A stretch of DNA of 64,000 nt from Roseovarius sp. A-2 (GTDB lineage: Bacteria > Pseudomonadota > Alphaproteobacteria > Rhodobacterales > Rhodobacteraceae), in the NCBI RefSeq assembly GCF_002072155.1, contig NZ_BDIY01000005.1, positions 62,001 to 126,000 on the forward strand, read 5' to 3'. The notes below the pieces were generated by a model. It did not search any database. It saw nothing but the letters and a program-made list of their open reading frames with translations, and was not told the origin of the DNA. This document shows, piece by piece, positions 35,057 through 43,839 of the stretch (position 1 is the first letter of the stretch; every line of letters begins with the position of its first letter). The position numbers and the translations under genes are program-made.

Positions 35057-35065
35057 AAAAAATCC

Positions 35066-35094
35066 TTGAAATGCCGCGTTGCAGCATCTATATT
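35066..35094 (+). promoter_or_regulatory. Sigma70 promoter of phaP
   Basis: TTGAAA (35066-35071), a 17-base spacer and TATATT (35089-35094) make a near-consensus promoter about 55 bases before the phaP ATG. The spacer contains the imperfect palindrome CCGCGTTGCAG at 35074-35084. A bound repressor there would block RNA polymerase directly. Confidence 0.75.
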
Positions 35095-35149
35095 CCTCTC
35101 AGTTGCAGACAACAGCGGACACCCCGCTCAACCCGAGAGGATCTGACCA

Positions 35150-35599
35150 ATGGCAAAAACCCAAGATTTCACCGCGATGTTCAAAGACGTCATGGGCACC
35201 TTTCCCGTCGATACCAAGGCGATGGAAGATGCGTTCAAGAACCAGGCATCGCTGAACGAGAAACTGTCCAGCGTCGCGCTGACAGCAGCCGAGCAGTCGG
35301 CCGAAATCTCGAACAAGTGGACCAAGGAAACCCTGGCCAAGCTGAGCGAGATGTCGAAAGCGAAAGCCGAGCCTGCCGATTACGCCAAGGCGATGACCGA
35401 TTTCGCGTCGGCCAATGCCGAAGTGGCCGCCGAGAACATGTCCGCCTTCGCTGAAATCGCGAAAAAGGTTCAGATGGAAACCGTCGAACTGATGATGGCC
35501 GCTGGCAAGACCATGCAGGAAGACGCAACCAAAGTGGTCAAGAAAGCAACCGACGACGTGACCGCAGCGACGCAGAAAGCGACCGCCGCGACCAAGTAA
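35150..35599 (+). CDS. phaP: Phasin PhaP (granule-associated protein)
   Basis: A 149-residue, almost wholly helical, Ala- and Lys-rich phasin. The MFKDVMGTFPVDTKAMEDAF N-terminus and the long amphipathic region (SAEISNKWTKETLAKLSEM, then AEVAAENMSAFAEIAKKVQ) match the phasin_2 type. The tail is Thr/Ala/Lys-rich (KKATDDVTAATQKA). It coats PHA granules. It has its own strong promoter with PhaR-type sites and its own terminator, so it can be expressed far more strongly than phaC. Confidence 0.92.
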   Translation: MAKTQDFTAMFKDVMGTFPVDTKAMEDAFKNQASLNEKLSSVALTAAEQSAEISNKWTKETLAKLSEMSKAKAEPADYAKAMTDFASANAEVAAENMSAFAEIAKKVQMETVELMMAAGKTMQEDATKVVKKATDDVTAATQKATAATK

Positions 35600-35650
35600 G
35601 AACACGCAGATACATACCCTGATCCCCTCCCTTGATGGGTATGGACTGCG

Positions 35651-35685
35651 AAGGGCGGGCCGCGAGGCTCGCCCTTTCTTTTTTC
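35651..35685 (+). terminator. Strong Rho-independent terminator of phaP
   Basis: An 11-bp stem AAGGGCGGGCC / GGCTCGCCCTT with one G-U pair and a GCGA tetraloop is followed by TCTTTTTTC. Confidence 0.92.
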
Positions 35686-35737
35686 TGCACTTGCGTCTAG
35701 TCTGTGCTGCAGCCGCATTACTCGGGAGGGACATCCT

Positions 35738-36295
35738 TTGGCCGACACCCAGAAACCGTTGCTTATCAAACGCTACGCCAGTCGCAGGCTCTACAATACC
35801 GAGACCTCCGATTATGTCACGCTGGAGGATATCGCCGAGTTCATCCGCGACGGGCGCGAAGTGCAGATCATCGACCTCAAGTCCGGCGACGACCTGACGC
35901 GGCAGTACCTGCTGCAGATCATCGCCGAACACGAAAGCCGCGGTGAAAGCGTGCTGCCGATCAACGTGCTCAATGATCTGGTGCGCAGCTATACCACGCA
36001 GGCCACCAGTGTGGTGCCGGAATTCCTTGCCGCCAGTTTCGAGATGCTGCGCGACGGTCAATCCAAGATGCTTGAGAACATGACCAAGGCCAACCCGCTC
36101 GCCGCAATGCCCGGCATGGAGGCGATGCGCGCCCAGCAGGAGGCCTTTATGAAGGCGATGACGGGAGGGATGTCGGGCATGGGCAGCAGCGGGCCGCAGC
36201 CTGATACCGACGCACCCAGGGACGAGGGCGATCTCGACGAGATCAAGAAGCAGCTTGCGGATTTGCAGAGCAAGCTGTCGAAGATGAGCAAGTAG
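35738..36295 (+). CDS. phaR: Polyhydroxyalkanoate synthesis repressor PhaR
   Basis: Encodes 185 residues. The start is TTG 35738, supported by GGGAGGG at 35724-35730 and by the protein beginning KPLLIKRYASRRLYNTE within ten residues, as in known PhaR proteins. The N-terminal DNA-binding PHB_acc_N domain has EDIAEFIRDGREVQIIDLKS. A PHB_acc domain follows (LNDLVRSYTTQ), with a Met-rich tail (MPGMEAMRAQQEAFMKAMTGG). PhaR binds both PHA and DNA, releasing phaP and phaC when polymer appears. A near-match operator, CTGC-AGCC-GCAT (35707-35718), lies upstream, so autoregulation is possible. Confidence 0.95.
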   Translation: MADTQKPLLIKRYASRRLYNTETSDYVTLEDIAEFIRDGREVQIIDLKSGDDLTRQYLLQIIAEHESRGESVLPINVLNDLVRSYTTQATSVVPEFLAASFEMLRDGQSKMLENMTKANPLAAMPGMEAMRAQQEAFMKAMTGGMSGMGSSGPQPDTDAPRDEGDLDEIKKQLADLQSKLSKMSK

Positions 36296-36301
36296 GCGGG
36301 C

Positions 36302-37267
36302 ATGGTCGAAAGCCCGGGCCGGATCACCCTCTGGGGGATCGAGGTGTTCATGGCCGCCGCCGACGAGCGTTCGATTTCTGCCGCCGCCCGGCGTCTTGGG
36401 GCCAGCCCATCGGCGGTCAGCCAGCAATTGACCAATCTTGAGGGCGCGGTGGGTGCGACGCTGTTGCAGCGTAACGCCCGGCCGATCCGCCTGACGCCCG
36501 CCGGCGAGATCATGCAGCGCCGCGCACAGGTCATTCTCAACGAGGCGGCACAGGCGCGCGCCGAACTCGCGATGTCGCATCTTTCAACGCTGACCCGCTT
36601 TCGCCTCGGGATGATCGAGGATCTTGAGGCGGATGTCACCCCGCAACTCCTCACCCACATGGCCGGAGAGCTGACGGGCTGTCAGTTCCTACTGGAGACC
36701 GGCGCGAGCCATCACCTTTATGACCAGCTTGACGCGCGCGCGCTCGATTTCATCGTCGCTGCTGAACTGGGTGACACGGCGGATTGGACCGAGGTGCACC
36801 CGGTGCTGCGCGAAGGCTTTGCCGTGGTCGCGCCGCGACGCGTGATCCGGCCCGATCGCGACGTGCTGCGGCAGCTAAAGCGTCTGCCGCTCATCCAGTA
36901 CACGCAGCGGCATTACATGGGGCGGCTGATCTCGGCGCATCTGGTGCGCGAAAATCTGAACCTGCCGCATCGCTTCGAGCTGGACAGCTATCACTCGATC
37001 CTGGCGCTGGTCGGGCAGGGCACCGGCTGGTCGATTTTGCCGCCGCTGGCGTTGATGCGGGCGCGGCGCTTTGCCGATCAGATCGACGTGCTGGAATTGC
37101 CACTGGCACCGCTCACGCGCACGATCAGCGTGATCGCGCGTAAGGGTATATTGCAGGACATGCCCGAGACGCTGGCCACAAGGCTCAAGCCGATTCTCAA
37201 GGAGACCATCGTCGATCCGGCGATCCGGCAGCACCCGTTTCTGGCCGATGGCCTGACCTTATTCTGA
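36302..37267 (+). CDS. LysR-family transcriptional regulator
   Basis: Encodes 321 residues. The N-terminal winged helix-turn-helix spans residues about 10-70 (FMAAADERSISAAARRLGAS, PSAVSQQLTNLEGAVG, RPIRLTPAGE). A periplasmic-binding-protein-like effector domain follows (FRLGMIEDLEADVTPQLL to LEL). It starts 6 bases after phaR but probably reads on independently. The regulated genes and effector are unknown. Its 3' end overlaps the end of the convergent tadA by 9 bases. Confidence 0.9.
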   Translation: MVESPGRITLWGIEVFMAAADERSISAAARRLGASPSAVSQQLTNLEGAVGATLLQRNARPIRLTPAGEIMQRRAQVILNEAAQARAELAMSHLSTLTRFRLGMIEDLEADVTPQLLTHMAGELTGCQFLLETGASHHLYDQLDARALDFIVAAELGDTADWTEVHPVLREGFAVVAPRRVIRPDRDVLRQLKRLPLIQYTQRHYMGRLISAHLVRENLNLPHRFELDSYHSILALVGQGTGWSILPPLALMRARRFADQIDVLELPLAPLTRTISVIARKGILQDMPETLATRLKPILKETIVDPAIRQHPFLADGLTLF

Positions 37268-37717
37268 CCCGCGCCGGGTGGCAAAGAAGGCCTTGAGCAG
37301 CACCTCTGCCTCCCGTGCGCCGATGCCGTCATAAACCTCTGGCACGTGGTGGCATTGCGGATGCGCGAAAACCCGTGCGCCCTGCGCCACGCCGCCCGAT
37401 TTCGGATCGGCCGCGCCGTAATAGAGCCGCGCGATCCGCGCCGCCGCGATGGCGCTGCCGCACATCGCGCAGGGCTCCAGCGTGACGTAGAGATCATGCC
37501 CCATCAGCCGCTCCGATCCGAGCGCGGTGCAGGCGGCACGGAGCGCGAGGATTTCTGCATGCGCCGTGGGATCGCTTAGCTCGCGCGTCCGGTTGCCCGC
37601 CTGCGCCACGATACGGCCCGCCGCGTCCACCACCACCGCGCCCACCGGGACCTCGCCGCGTGCGCCTGCGGCGCGGGCCTCGGTCAGGGCGGTGTCCATG
37701 TGGCTGCGGAATGTCAT
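37259..37717 (-). CDS. tadA: tRNA-specific adenosine deaminase TadA
   Basis: A 152-residue zinc deaminase that makes inosine at the wobble position of tRNA-Arg(ACG). The zinc-binding and catalytic motifs are HAEILALRAA and the PCxxC site LEPCAMCGSAI. The substrate-recognition tail region GYF-like FAHPQCHHVPEVYDG is present. The length is typical. It is divergent from rluB and convergent with the LysR gene. Confidence 0.95.
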   Translation of the reverse strand: MTFRSHMDTALTEARAAGARGEVPVGAVVVDAAGRIVAQAGNRTRELSDPTAHAEILALRAACTALGSERLMGHDLYVTLEPCAMCGSAIAAARIARLYYGAADPKSGGVAQGARVFAHPQCHHVPEVYDGIGAREAEVLLKAFFATRRGSE

Positions 37718-37782
37718 GACTTGTCTCTAGCCTCGCGATCCGCGCTTTCGCAAGCCCCGGCTTTGCGCTATGCGCGTGATCC

Positions 37783-38583
37783 ATGAGCACCGACACCCCC
37801 CCCGGCGAGCGTATCGCCAAGGTCATCGCCCGTGCAGGCCGCGCCAGCCGACGCGAGGCCGAGCGCCTGATCGAGGCCGGCCGCGTCACCGTGAACGGGC
37901 AAAAGATCACCTCGCCCGCGCTCAACGTGACGCCAACGGATAAGATCGTGGTCGATGGCCGCGCCCTTGCAGCCCCCGAGCCCGCGCGCCTCTGGCTCTA
38001 TCACAAACCTGTGGGCCGTGTGACCACCACCCGAGACGAGCAGGGCCGTCCGACGATATACGACGATCTGCCCGAGGACATGCCGCGCGTGATGAGCATC
38101 GGGCGGCTTGATCTCAATTCCGAGGGGCTGTTGCTGCTGACCAATGACGGCGAGTTGAAGCGCAAGCTGGAACTGCCCTCGACCGGCTGGCTGCGCCGCT
38201 ACCGCGCCCGCGTCAACGGGCGGCCCACCGATGCCACCTTCGATCCGCTGCGCAAGGGGCTGGTGATCGAGGGCGAGAAATTCCAACCGATGACGGTGAC
38301 GCTCGACCGCCAGCAGGGGGCCAACGCCTGGGTCTCCGTGTCGATCCGCGAGGGCAAGAACCGCGAGGTGCGCCGCGCGATGGAGGCGGTGGGCCTTGTC
38401 GTCAACCGCCTGATCCGCCTGTCCTACGGGCCGTTCCAGTTGGGCCAGCTCAAACCCGGCGCGGTCGAGGAAATCCGCCCCCGCGTGCTGCGTGACCAGT
38501 TAGGGATGCCGGACGAGCCCCAGCCCGACACCAAAAAATCGTCCGCAAAACCACTGCGCAAACCGCAGCGCCGCCGCCGCTGA
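37783..38583 (+). CDS. Ribosomal large subunit pseudouridine synthase RluB-like (RsuA family)
   Basis: Encodes 266 residues. An N-terminal S4 RNA-binding domain (ERIAKVIARAGRASRREAER) is followed by the RsuA-type catalytic domain, with the catalytic Asp in SIGRLDLNSEGLLLLTNDG. Further family marks are YHKPVGRVTT and REGKNREVRRAMEAVG. A basic C-terminal tail (KPLRKPQRRRR) may aid rRNA binding. RluB modifies 23S rRNA U2605, and other RsuA-family sites (RluE, RluF) cannot be excluded. Confidence 0.9.
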   Translation: MSTDTPPGERIAKVIARAGRASRREAERLIEAGRVTVNGQKITSPALNVTPTDKIVVDGRALAAPEPARLWLYHKPVGRVTTTRDEQGRPTIYDDLPEDMPRVMSIGRLDLNSEGLLLLTNDGELKRKLELPSTGWLRRYRARVNGRPTDATFDPLRKGLVIEGEKFQPMTVTLDRQQGANAWVSVSIREGKNREVRRAMEAVGLVVNRLIRLSYGPFQLGQLKPGAVEEIRPRVLRDQLGMPDEPQPDTKKSSAKPLRKPQRRRR

Positions 38584-38615
38584 TCGCTTCATCTTGCCGA
38601 AAGTATCCCGGGGGT

Positions 38616-38634
38616 GTGGGGGCAGCGCCCCCAC
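38616..38634. terminator. Hairpin between rluB-like and UPF0173 genes
   Basis: GTGGGGG / CCCCCAC with a 5-base loop lies between convergent stops. It is preceded by GCCGAAAGTATCCCGGGGG. I recall this GAAAGTATCCCGGGGG plus GGGGGCAGCGCCCCC pattern as a very common intergenic sequence in Rhodobacterales genomes, so it may be a copy of a dispersed repeat used as a terminator. Confidence 0.5.
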
Positions 38635-38641
38635 TCCGCGC

Positions 38642-39334
38642 TCAGAGACTGATCGCCGCCATCACCTCGGGCTCGATCACATCGACGCCCGGCAGCGCCT
38701 TGACAAGTTCCTCCGCTGATTGCTCCAGGATCGGGAAGGTCTTGTAGTGACACGGGATCACGGTCTTGAAGTCAAAGAATGTCTTAGCCGCATAGCCCGC
38801 CCGGCACATGTCCATGGTGAAATACCCGCCCGCGCAGAGAATTCCGATATCTGGCTGATGCAGGTCGTGAAACACGCCCATATCGGCCATCACGTCGGTA
38901 TCGCCTGAAACATAGATCACATGCCCTTCGCCCGCGATCATGAAGCCGCATTCGCTGCCCGGCACGTTCGGTCCGGCATCGCTGCCAAAGCTGGTGGAAT
39001 GGGTGGCATGCACCATCGTCACCTTCACGCCCCCCAGATCGACCGTGCCGCCCTTGTTGAAGCCCACCGTCTCGATCCCCTCGGCCTCGGCCCAATGCGC
39101 CATCAGGTCGAACTGGCCGACCACAGGCACGCCCAGCTTTTTCGCCAGCGGCAAAACGTCGGTCACGTGATCGAAATGGGCATGGGTCAGCAGGATATGC
39201 GTGGCCCCCTTGGTGGCCTCGTCGTGGCTGTCCTCCGGCAGCATCGGATTGCCATTCAGCCACGGATCGAGCAGCAGCACCTGCCCGCCGATCTCGATCC
39301 GGAAAGAGCTGTGTCCGAGCCAGATTATATTCAT
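38642..39334 (-). CDS. UPF0173 metal-dependent hydrolase
   Basis: Encodes 230 residues from ATG 39334; GGAGA lies upstream, while the frame reaches 39454. It is a metallo-beta-lactamase fold: the IIWLGHSSFRIE start, LLLDPWLNGNP, the metal motif THAHFDHVTD, VHATHSTSFG, VIYVSGDTDVMADM and CHYKTFPIL. This is the UPF0173 (YtkL) group, whose substrate is unknown. It is divergent from gatC. Confidence 0.9.
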   Translation of the reverse strand: MNIIWLGHSSFRIEIGGQVLLLDPWLNGNPMLPEDSHDEATKGATHILLTHAHFDHVTDVLPLAKKLGVPVVGQFDLMAHWAEAEGIETVGFNKGGTVDLGGVKVTMVHATHSTSFGSDAGPNVPGSECGFMIAGEGHVIYVSGDTDVMADMGVFHDLHQPDIGILCAGGYFTMDMCRAGYAAKTFFDFKTVIPCHYKTFPILEQSAEELVKALPGVDVIEPEVMAAISL

Positions 39335-39474
39335 GTGTCGTCTCCTCTCTTGCGATTTGGCGTGACAGTAGCAAGCCGGCGGCGAGAATAAAGGGGGTGT
39401 CCAGCCCGCACCCGTCTTGCACCCATATCGCGTGGGCGCTAAACGCTGGGGCAACCGGACAAGAGGAGTGGCTC

Positions 39475-39762
39475 ATGTCGATCGATCTGGAAACTGCGGC
39501 CAAGGTGGCCAAGCTCGCGCGCATCCGCGTGGACGAGGACGCGCTGCCTGCGCTGGCGCAGGAATTCAACACCATCCTCGGCTTTATCGAGCAATTGGGT
39601 GAGGTGGATGTGACGGGTGTCGAGCCGATGACCTCGGTCACCCCGCAGCGTCTGAAACGTCGCGACGACGTGGTGACCGAGGGCGACCAGCAAGACAAGA
39701 TCCTGTCGAACGCGCCCGATGCGCGCGAGGGTTTTTTTGCCGTGCCGAAGGTGGTTGAATAA
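39475..39762 (+). CDS. gatC: Aspartyl/glutamyl-tRNA amidotransferase subunit C
   Basis: Encodes 95 residues from ATG 39475, with GAGGAG upstream. Family marks are [44 protein letters not shown] and [16 protein letters not shown]. It stabilises GatA and joins GatA to GatB in the complex that converts Glu-tRNA(Gln) or Asp-tRNA(Asn). Its stop overlaps the gatA start (TAATG). gatB is not in the window. Confidence 0.96.
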   Translation: MSIDLETAAKVAKLARIRVDEDALPALAQEFNTILGFIEQLGEVDVTGVEPMTSVTPQRLKRRDDVVTEGDQQDKILSNAPDAREGFFAVPKVVE

Positions 39763-41249
39763 TGACCGATCTCAACAGACTGACCATTTCTGATGCCCGC
39801 GACGCGCTGCGTAAGGGCGATGTGACCAGCGTGGAATTGACCGAGGCGTGCCTTTCGGCGGTGCAGGGGGCGGGCGCGCTCAATGCCTTTGTCCACGACA
39901 CGCCTGATCTGGCGCGCGCGCAGGCGCAGGCGGCAGATGCGCGCATCGCGCAGGGCGATGCCCCCGCGATGTGCGGCATCCCGCTGGGGATAAAGGATCT
40001 TTTCTGCACGCGCGGCGTGCCGTCACAGGCCGCAAGCCGCATTTTGGAAGGCTTCACGCCGGAATACGAGTCCACCGTTACACAGAACCTGTTCGATGCT
40101 GGTGCGGTGATGCTGGGCAAGCTCAACATGGATGAGTTTGCCATGGGCTCGTCGAACGAGACCTCCTGCTATGGCAACGTCGTCAACCCTTGGCGGCGCG
40201 GCAATGACGAGGCGGCGCTTACCCCCGGCGGCTCCTCCGGTGGGTCGGCCAGCGCCGTGGCGGCAGATCTCTGCCTTGCCGCGACCGGCACCGATACCGG
40301 CGGCTCGATCCGCCAGCCTGCGGCTTTCACCGGCATCACCGGCATCAAGCCCACCTACGGGCGCTGCTCGCGGTGGGGGGTCGTAGCGTTTGCCTCTTCA
40401 TTGGATCAGGCGGGGCCGATGACAAAGACGGTGCGCGACAGTGCGATCATGCTGGGCGCGATGTGCGGCCATGACCCCAAGGACAGCACCTCGGCGGATA
40501 TTCCGGTGCCTGATTTCGAGGCAATGCTGACCGGCGATATAAAGGGCAAGGTGATCGGTATTCCGAAAGAATACCGCATGGACGGCATGCCCGACGAGAT
40601 CGAGCAGCTTTGGGCTGACGGCACCGCGATGCTCAAGGACGCGGGCGCCGACATCCGCGACATTTCCCTGCCGCATACCAAATACGCCCTGCCTGCCTAT
40701 TACGTGATTGCGCCCGCCGAGGCGTCAAGCAACCTCGCGCGCTATGACGGGGTGCGTTATGGCCATCGGGCAAAACTGGCGCAGGGTGACGGCATCACCG
40801 AGATGTACGAAAAAACCCGTGCCGAAGGCTTTGGCCACGAGGTGCAGCGCCGGGTGATGGTTGGTACCTATGTGCTCTCTGCCGGGTTCTACGACGCCTA
40901 CTACAACCGCGCCCGCAAGGTGCGCACCCTGATCAAGCGCGATTTCGAGGAGGTCTTCGCCGCCGGTATCGACGCCATTCTCACCCCCGCCACGCCAAGC
41001 GCAGCCTTCGGCTTGGGCGAGATGACCGATGCCGACCCGGTGCAGATGTATCTCAACGACGTCTTCACCGTGACCGTCAACCTTGCCGGTCTGCCGGGCA
41101 TCGCTGTGCCTGCCGGTACTGACAAGCAGGGCCTGCCGCTCGGGTTGCAACTGATCGGGCGGCCTTGGGACGAGGGCGATTTGCTCAATACCGCCTATGC
41201 GCTTGAGCAGGCGGCGGGCTTTGTGGCCAAGCCCGCGAAATGGTGGTAA
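39762..41249 (+). CDS. gatA: Aspartyl/glutamyl-tRNA amidotransferase subunit A
   Basis: A 495-residue amidase-signature enzyme that supplies ammonia from glutamine. The Ser-cisSer-Lys triad is visible: Lys in LGIKDLFCT (about 79), cis-Ser and Ser in [21 protein letters not shown] (about 154-178). The region after it, [20 protein letters not shown], is characteristic of GatA. It is translationally coupled to gatC by a TAATG overlap. Identification is secure. Confidence 0.97.
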   Translation: MTDLNRLTISDARDALRKGDVTSVELTEACLSAVQGAGALNAFVHDTPDLARAQAQAADARIAQGDAPAMCGIPLGIKDLFCTRGVPSQAASRILEGFTPEYESTVTQNLFDAGAVMLGKLNMDEFAMGSSNETSCYGNVVNPWRRGNDEAALTPGGSSGGSASAVAADLCLAATGTDTGGSIRQPAAFTGITGIKPTYGRCSRWGVVAFASSLDQAGPMTKTVRDSAIMLGAMCGHDPKDSTSADIPVPDFEAMLTGDIKGKVIGIPKEYRMDGMPDEIEQLWADGTAMLKDAGADIRDISLPHTKYALPAYYVIAPAEASSNLARYDGVRYGHRAKLAQGDGITEMYEKTRAEGFGHEVQRRVMVGTYVLSAGFYDAYYNRARKVRTLIKRDFEEVFAAGIDAILTPATPSAAFGLGEMTDADPVQMYLNDVFTVTVNLAGLPGIAVPAGTDKQGLPLGLQLIGRPWDEGDLLNTAYALEQAAGFVAKPAKWW

Positions 41250-41286
41250 ACGCCTCTCTAAAAGGGCACATGGCAGGATAACAAAG

Positions 41287-42006
41287 ATGCGGATCGCATT
41301 TGCAGTGGTGACGATGGCGGCGCTTGGGGCCTGTGCTCCGGCGATCCCCGATAGCGGCGCGGGCGTCGGGTTCAAGGATTACAACGAGTATCAGCGCGAA
41401 AAAGAGGCGCGCGAGGCGGCGCTTGCGGGCAACGCCCTGCCTGCGCCAGATGCGGTCTCCTCCGAGCCGCTCGACGCCACCGGGCAGGCGACCGGAGGCA
41501 GCGATGCCGAACGCCTGGCGGCCGATACCGAGGCCGCCCTCGCGGCGGCGAATTCCGGCGAGGTGCCGCTACAGGCGAGCCCCTCGAATCCGCCACCGCC
41601 GGTGCTGAATTCGGCTGGTATTTCTCAAGAGAACGATTTCGACGCCGTGGGCTCGGAGCGCTCCATCGAGGAAGACGCTGCCCGCCTCGCGCAGAGTCGC
41701 GCGCAGTATCAGGTCGTACAGCCCGAGGCGATCGGTGCCCGTCCGACCGAAGCGGGTCCCAATATCGTGGCCTATGCGCTGGCCAACCGGCACCCCATCG
41801 GGACCCAGCTTTACAGCCGGGTCGGCTTCAACAAGGACAGAAAGTTTCAGCGCAACTGCGCGCAATACCCCTCGGCGGATCAGGCACAGATCGACTTTCT
41901 GGACCGCGGCGGACCGGAGCGCGACCGTCTCGGTCTTGATCCCGATGGCGATGGCTTTGCCTGCGATTGGGATCCGACCCGCTTTCAGAACGCGGTCGGC
42001 GGCTGA
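41287..42006 (+). CDS. Excalibur-type calcium-binding lipoprotein
   Basis: Encodes 239 residues from ATG 41287; the frame is open from 41197 inside gatA. A signal peptide ends in a lipobox (AALGAC). A long low-complexity Ala/Pro/Glu-rich region follows, and then a compact C-terminus: PIGTQLYSRVGFNKDRKFQR, with NCAQYPSADQAQIDFL, ends in DPDGDGFACDWDPTRF, the excalibur calcium-binding motif, which pairs two Cys with an Asp loop. It is outer-membrane or periplasmic. Its TGA overlaps the amidase ATG (ATGA), so the two are coupled and may act together at the cell wall. Confidence 0.83.
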   Translation: MRIAFAVVTMAALGACAPAIPDSGAGVGFKDYNEYQREKEAREAALAGNALPAPDAVSSEPLDATGQATGGSDAERLAADTEAALAAANSGEVPLQASPSNPPPPVLNSAGISQENDFDAVGSERSIEEDAARLAQSRAQYQVVQPEAIGARPTEAGPNIVAYALANRHPIGTQLYSRVGFNKDRKFQRNCAQYPSADQAQIDFLDRGGPERDRLGLDPDGDGFACDWDPTRFQNAVGG

Positions 42007-42725
42007 TGACCGGGTGCGCCGAGGCGCACCTGCCGGTGACACCCCATCCCTCGCCTAATTTCGGGCCGCGTCGGAAGGGCGTGCGGCCCGACATCATCGT
42101 GTTGCACTACACCGCGATGGCGACGCCCGAGGCGGCGCTCGAGCGGCTCTGTGATGCGTGCGCCGAGGTGTCCGCGCATTACCTGATCTGTGAGCGGGGC
42201 CGCGTCTGGCGCATGGTCGAGGAGGAAATGCGCGCCTGGCATGCGGGGGCTGGACAGTGGGGCGATGTGCGGGATGTCAATTCCCGCTCCATCGGGATAG
42301 AGCTGGCTAATACCGGCACGCATCCCTTTTCTGCCCCACAGATGGCGGCGCTGGAACGGCTCATGGCGGGCATCATGCAGCGCTGGCGCATCGCGCCTGC
42401 GCGGGTGATCGCCCATTCCGACATGGCCCCTGCGCGCAAATCCGATCCGGGGCCACGGTTTGACTGGCGCGGGCTGGCGCGCGCGGGGTTGTCGGTGTGG
42501 CCGGAGGGGGCTGCGCCGGGCCGCGTTTCAGAGGCGGATTTCCTGCGTGATGCAGAACAATTCGGCTACTCTTTGCGCGAGGGCGTGAAGGCTGACGATA
42601 TCCAGCGCGCCTTTCGCCTGCGCTTTCGCCCCCATGCCACCGGGCCGCTTGGTCCCGAGGATTGCGCGATGATCGCCGATCTTGCCCGTCGCTTCCCCGT
42701 TGACCGGGACCGCGCGACCGCCTAA
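42006..42725 (+). CDS. N-acetylmuramoyl-L-alanine amidase (AmiD/PGRP type)
   Basis: Encodes 239 residues from ATG 42006, overlapping the lipoprotein stop. The Amidase_2 domain spans residues about 15-155: zinc-binding VLHYTAMATPEAAL, SAHYLICERGRVWRMV, RSIGIELANTG, and VIAHSDMAPARKSDPG (second His, catalytic Lys/Asp). A C-terminal peptidoglycan-binding-like part has FGYSLREG and AFRLRFRPH. There is no signal peptide, so it is likely the cytoplasmic type that trims 1,6-anhydro muropeptides during wall recycling. It ends just before rnpB. Confidence 0.9.
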   Translation: MTGCAEAHLPVTPHPSPNFGPRRKGVRPDIIVLHYTAMATPEAALERLCDACAEVSAHYLICERGRVWRMVEEEMRAWHAGAGQWGDVRDVNSRSIGIELANTGTHPFSAPQMAALERLMAGIMQRWRIAPARVIAHSDMAPARKSDPGPRFDWRGLARAGLSVWPEGAAPGRVSEADFLRDAEQFGYSLREGVKADDIQRAFRLRFRPHATGPLGPEDCAMIADLARRFPVDRDRATA

Positions 42726-42735
42726 GTCGAACCTC

Positions 42736-43161
42736 GCGCGGAGGGCCGGATGGCCGCGGCACCCCGCAAGGGGCGTCGAGGAAAGTCCGGACTCCACAAG
42801 ACAACGGTGCCGGGTAACGCCCGGCCGGGGCAACCCGAGGGAAAGCGCCACAGAAAACAGACAGCCCCGGAGCTGTGTCAAGGGTTCGCCTTTGGCGAAG
42901 CGCCAGGGTCAAGGTGAAACGGTGGGGTAAGAGCCCACCGCGGGACGGGCAACCGGACCGGCACGGCAAGCCCCACCGGGAGCAATGCCAAATAGGGACC
43001 GCACGCGGGGACCGGTCGGGCAACCGAAACCGCCCGCAGGCACGTCTTGGCCCGGCGGTCCGGGTTGGCAGCTTGAGGCGCGCGGGCAATCGCGCGTCCA
43101 GATGAATGGTCATCCAAGGGGGCAACCCCTGGACAGAATCCGGCTTACAGGCCCTCCGCGC
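42736..43161 (+). ncRNA. rnpB: RNase P RNA (class A)
   Basis: The P1 helix is the perfect 12-bp pair GCGCGGAGGGCC (42736-42747) with GGCCCTCCGCGC (43150-43161). Conserved blocks lie between them in order: GAGGAAAGTCCGGACTCC (42778-42795), ACAGAAA, a GGTAAGAGCCCACCG block near 42924, and near the 3' end AGATGAATGGTCATCC and ACAGAATCCGGCTTACAG. The RNA cleaves 5' leaders from pre-tRNA. ACCCTTTTCATTTT after it may aid termination. Open reading frames called on either strand across this interval are not genes. Confidence 0.96.
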
Positions 43162-43199
43162 ACCCTTTTCATTTTCCGCCCAAGGGCTACAAACGGGTC

Positions 43200-43709
43200 A
43201 TGCCGTATGAATGGAGCACCCCGCCACGCGGGGCAGACCCTGATATCAGCCTCTCGCTCTGGCCGCACCGGTCGCTGCCGCGCCGGGGCTTCGCGGCCTT
43301 CGTGCTGGGCACCTTCACACTGATCACCATCCCGCTTTATCCACTTCTGGGAACGGTGGTGCTGTGGGGGTTGTTGCCCTTCATGCTGGCCGCGGTGGGC
43401 GGCATCTGGTGGGCGCTAGAGCACAGCTATCGCAGCGCGCGCATCACCGAGGAACTGGTCATTTCACCGGACGAGGTCCACCTCACGCGTACTAATCCGC
43501 GCGGCGACGTTCAGCAATGGGACTGCAACCGCTACTGGGCACGGGTGCAGATGCACCCCAAGGGCGGCCCGGTCGAGCATTACATTACCCTCAAGGGCGG
43601 CGATCGCGAGGTCGAGATCGGCGTCTTCCTGTCCGAGGACGAGCGCAAGGCGCTCTATGGCGAGTTGACCGACGCGCTGCGGCCGCCGTCGGCACCGATG
43701 ACGGGGTGA
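43200..43709 (+). CDS. DUF2244 membrane protein
   Basis: A 169-residue integral-membrane protein. It starts MPYEWSTPPRGADPDISLSL and then has SLPRRGFAAFVLGTFTLI, the typical DUF2244 N-terminus. Two hydrophobic helices follow at about residues 35-75. A cytoplasmic domain ends the protein, with EEVTLTR-like DEVHLTRTNPRG, WARV and FLSEDERKALYGEL. The function of the family is unknown. It lies 39 bases after rnpB and converges with the DUF2064 gene. Confidence 0.88.
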   Translation: MPYEWSTPPRGADPDISLSLWPHRSLPRRGFAAFVLGTFTLITIPLYPLLGTVVLWGLLPFMLAAVGGIWWALEHSYRSARITEELVISPDEVHLTRTNPRGDVQQWDCNRYWARVQMHPKGGPVEHYITLKGGDREVEIGVFLSEDERKALYGELTDALRPPSAPMTG

Positions 43710-43839
43710 GGGAAGCGGACGATTGGGCCTTTGGCAGACCATGAGGTTCGGCACCAATACGTGGCGCATCCCTCTATCCAGAGCTGACAGCAACAGGCCA
43801 GATGCGCACCGTCGCCCCTGATCTGTGTGTCCCTCGCCA

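Noticed and set aside
42373..43125. Long open frame on the minus strand, and others on both strands, across 42.7-43.1 kb
   Set aside because: They overlap the RNase P RNA gene, whose conserved blocks and P1 helix are unmistakable. High GC content keeps these frames open by chance.
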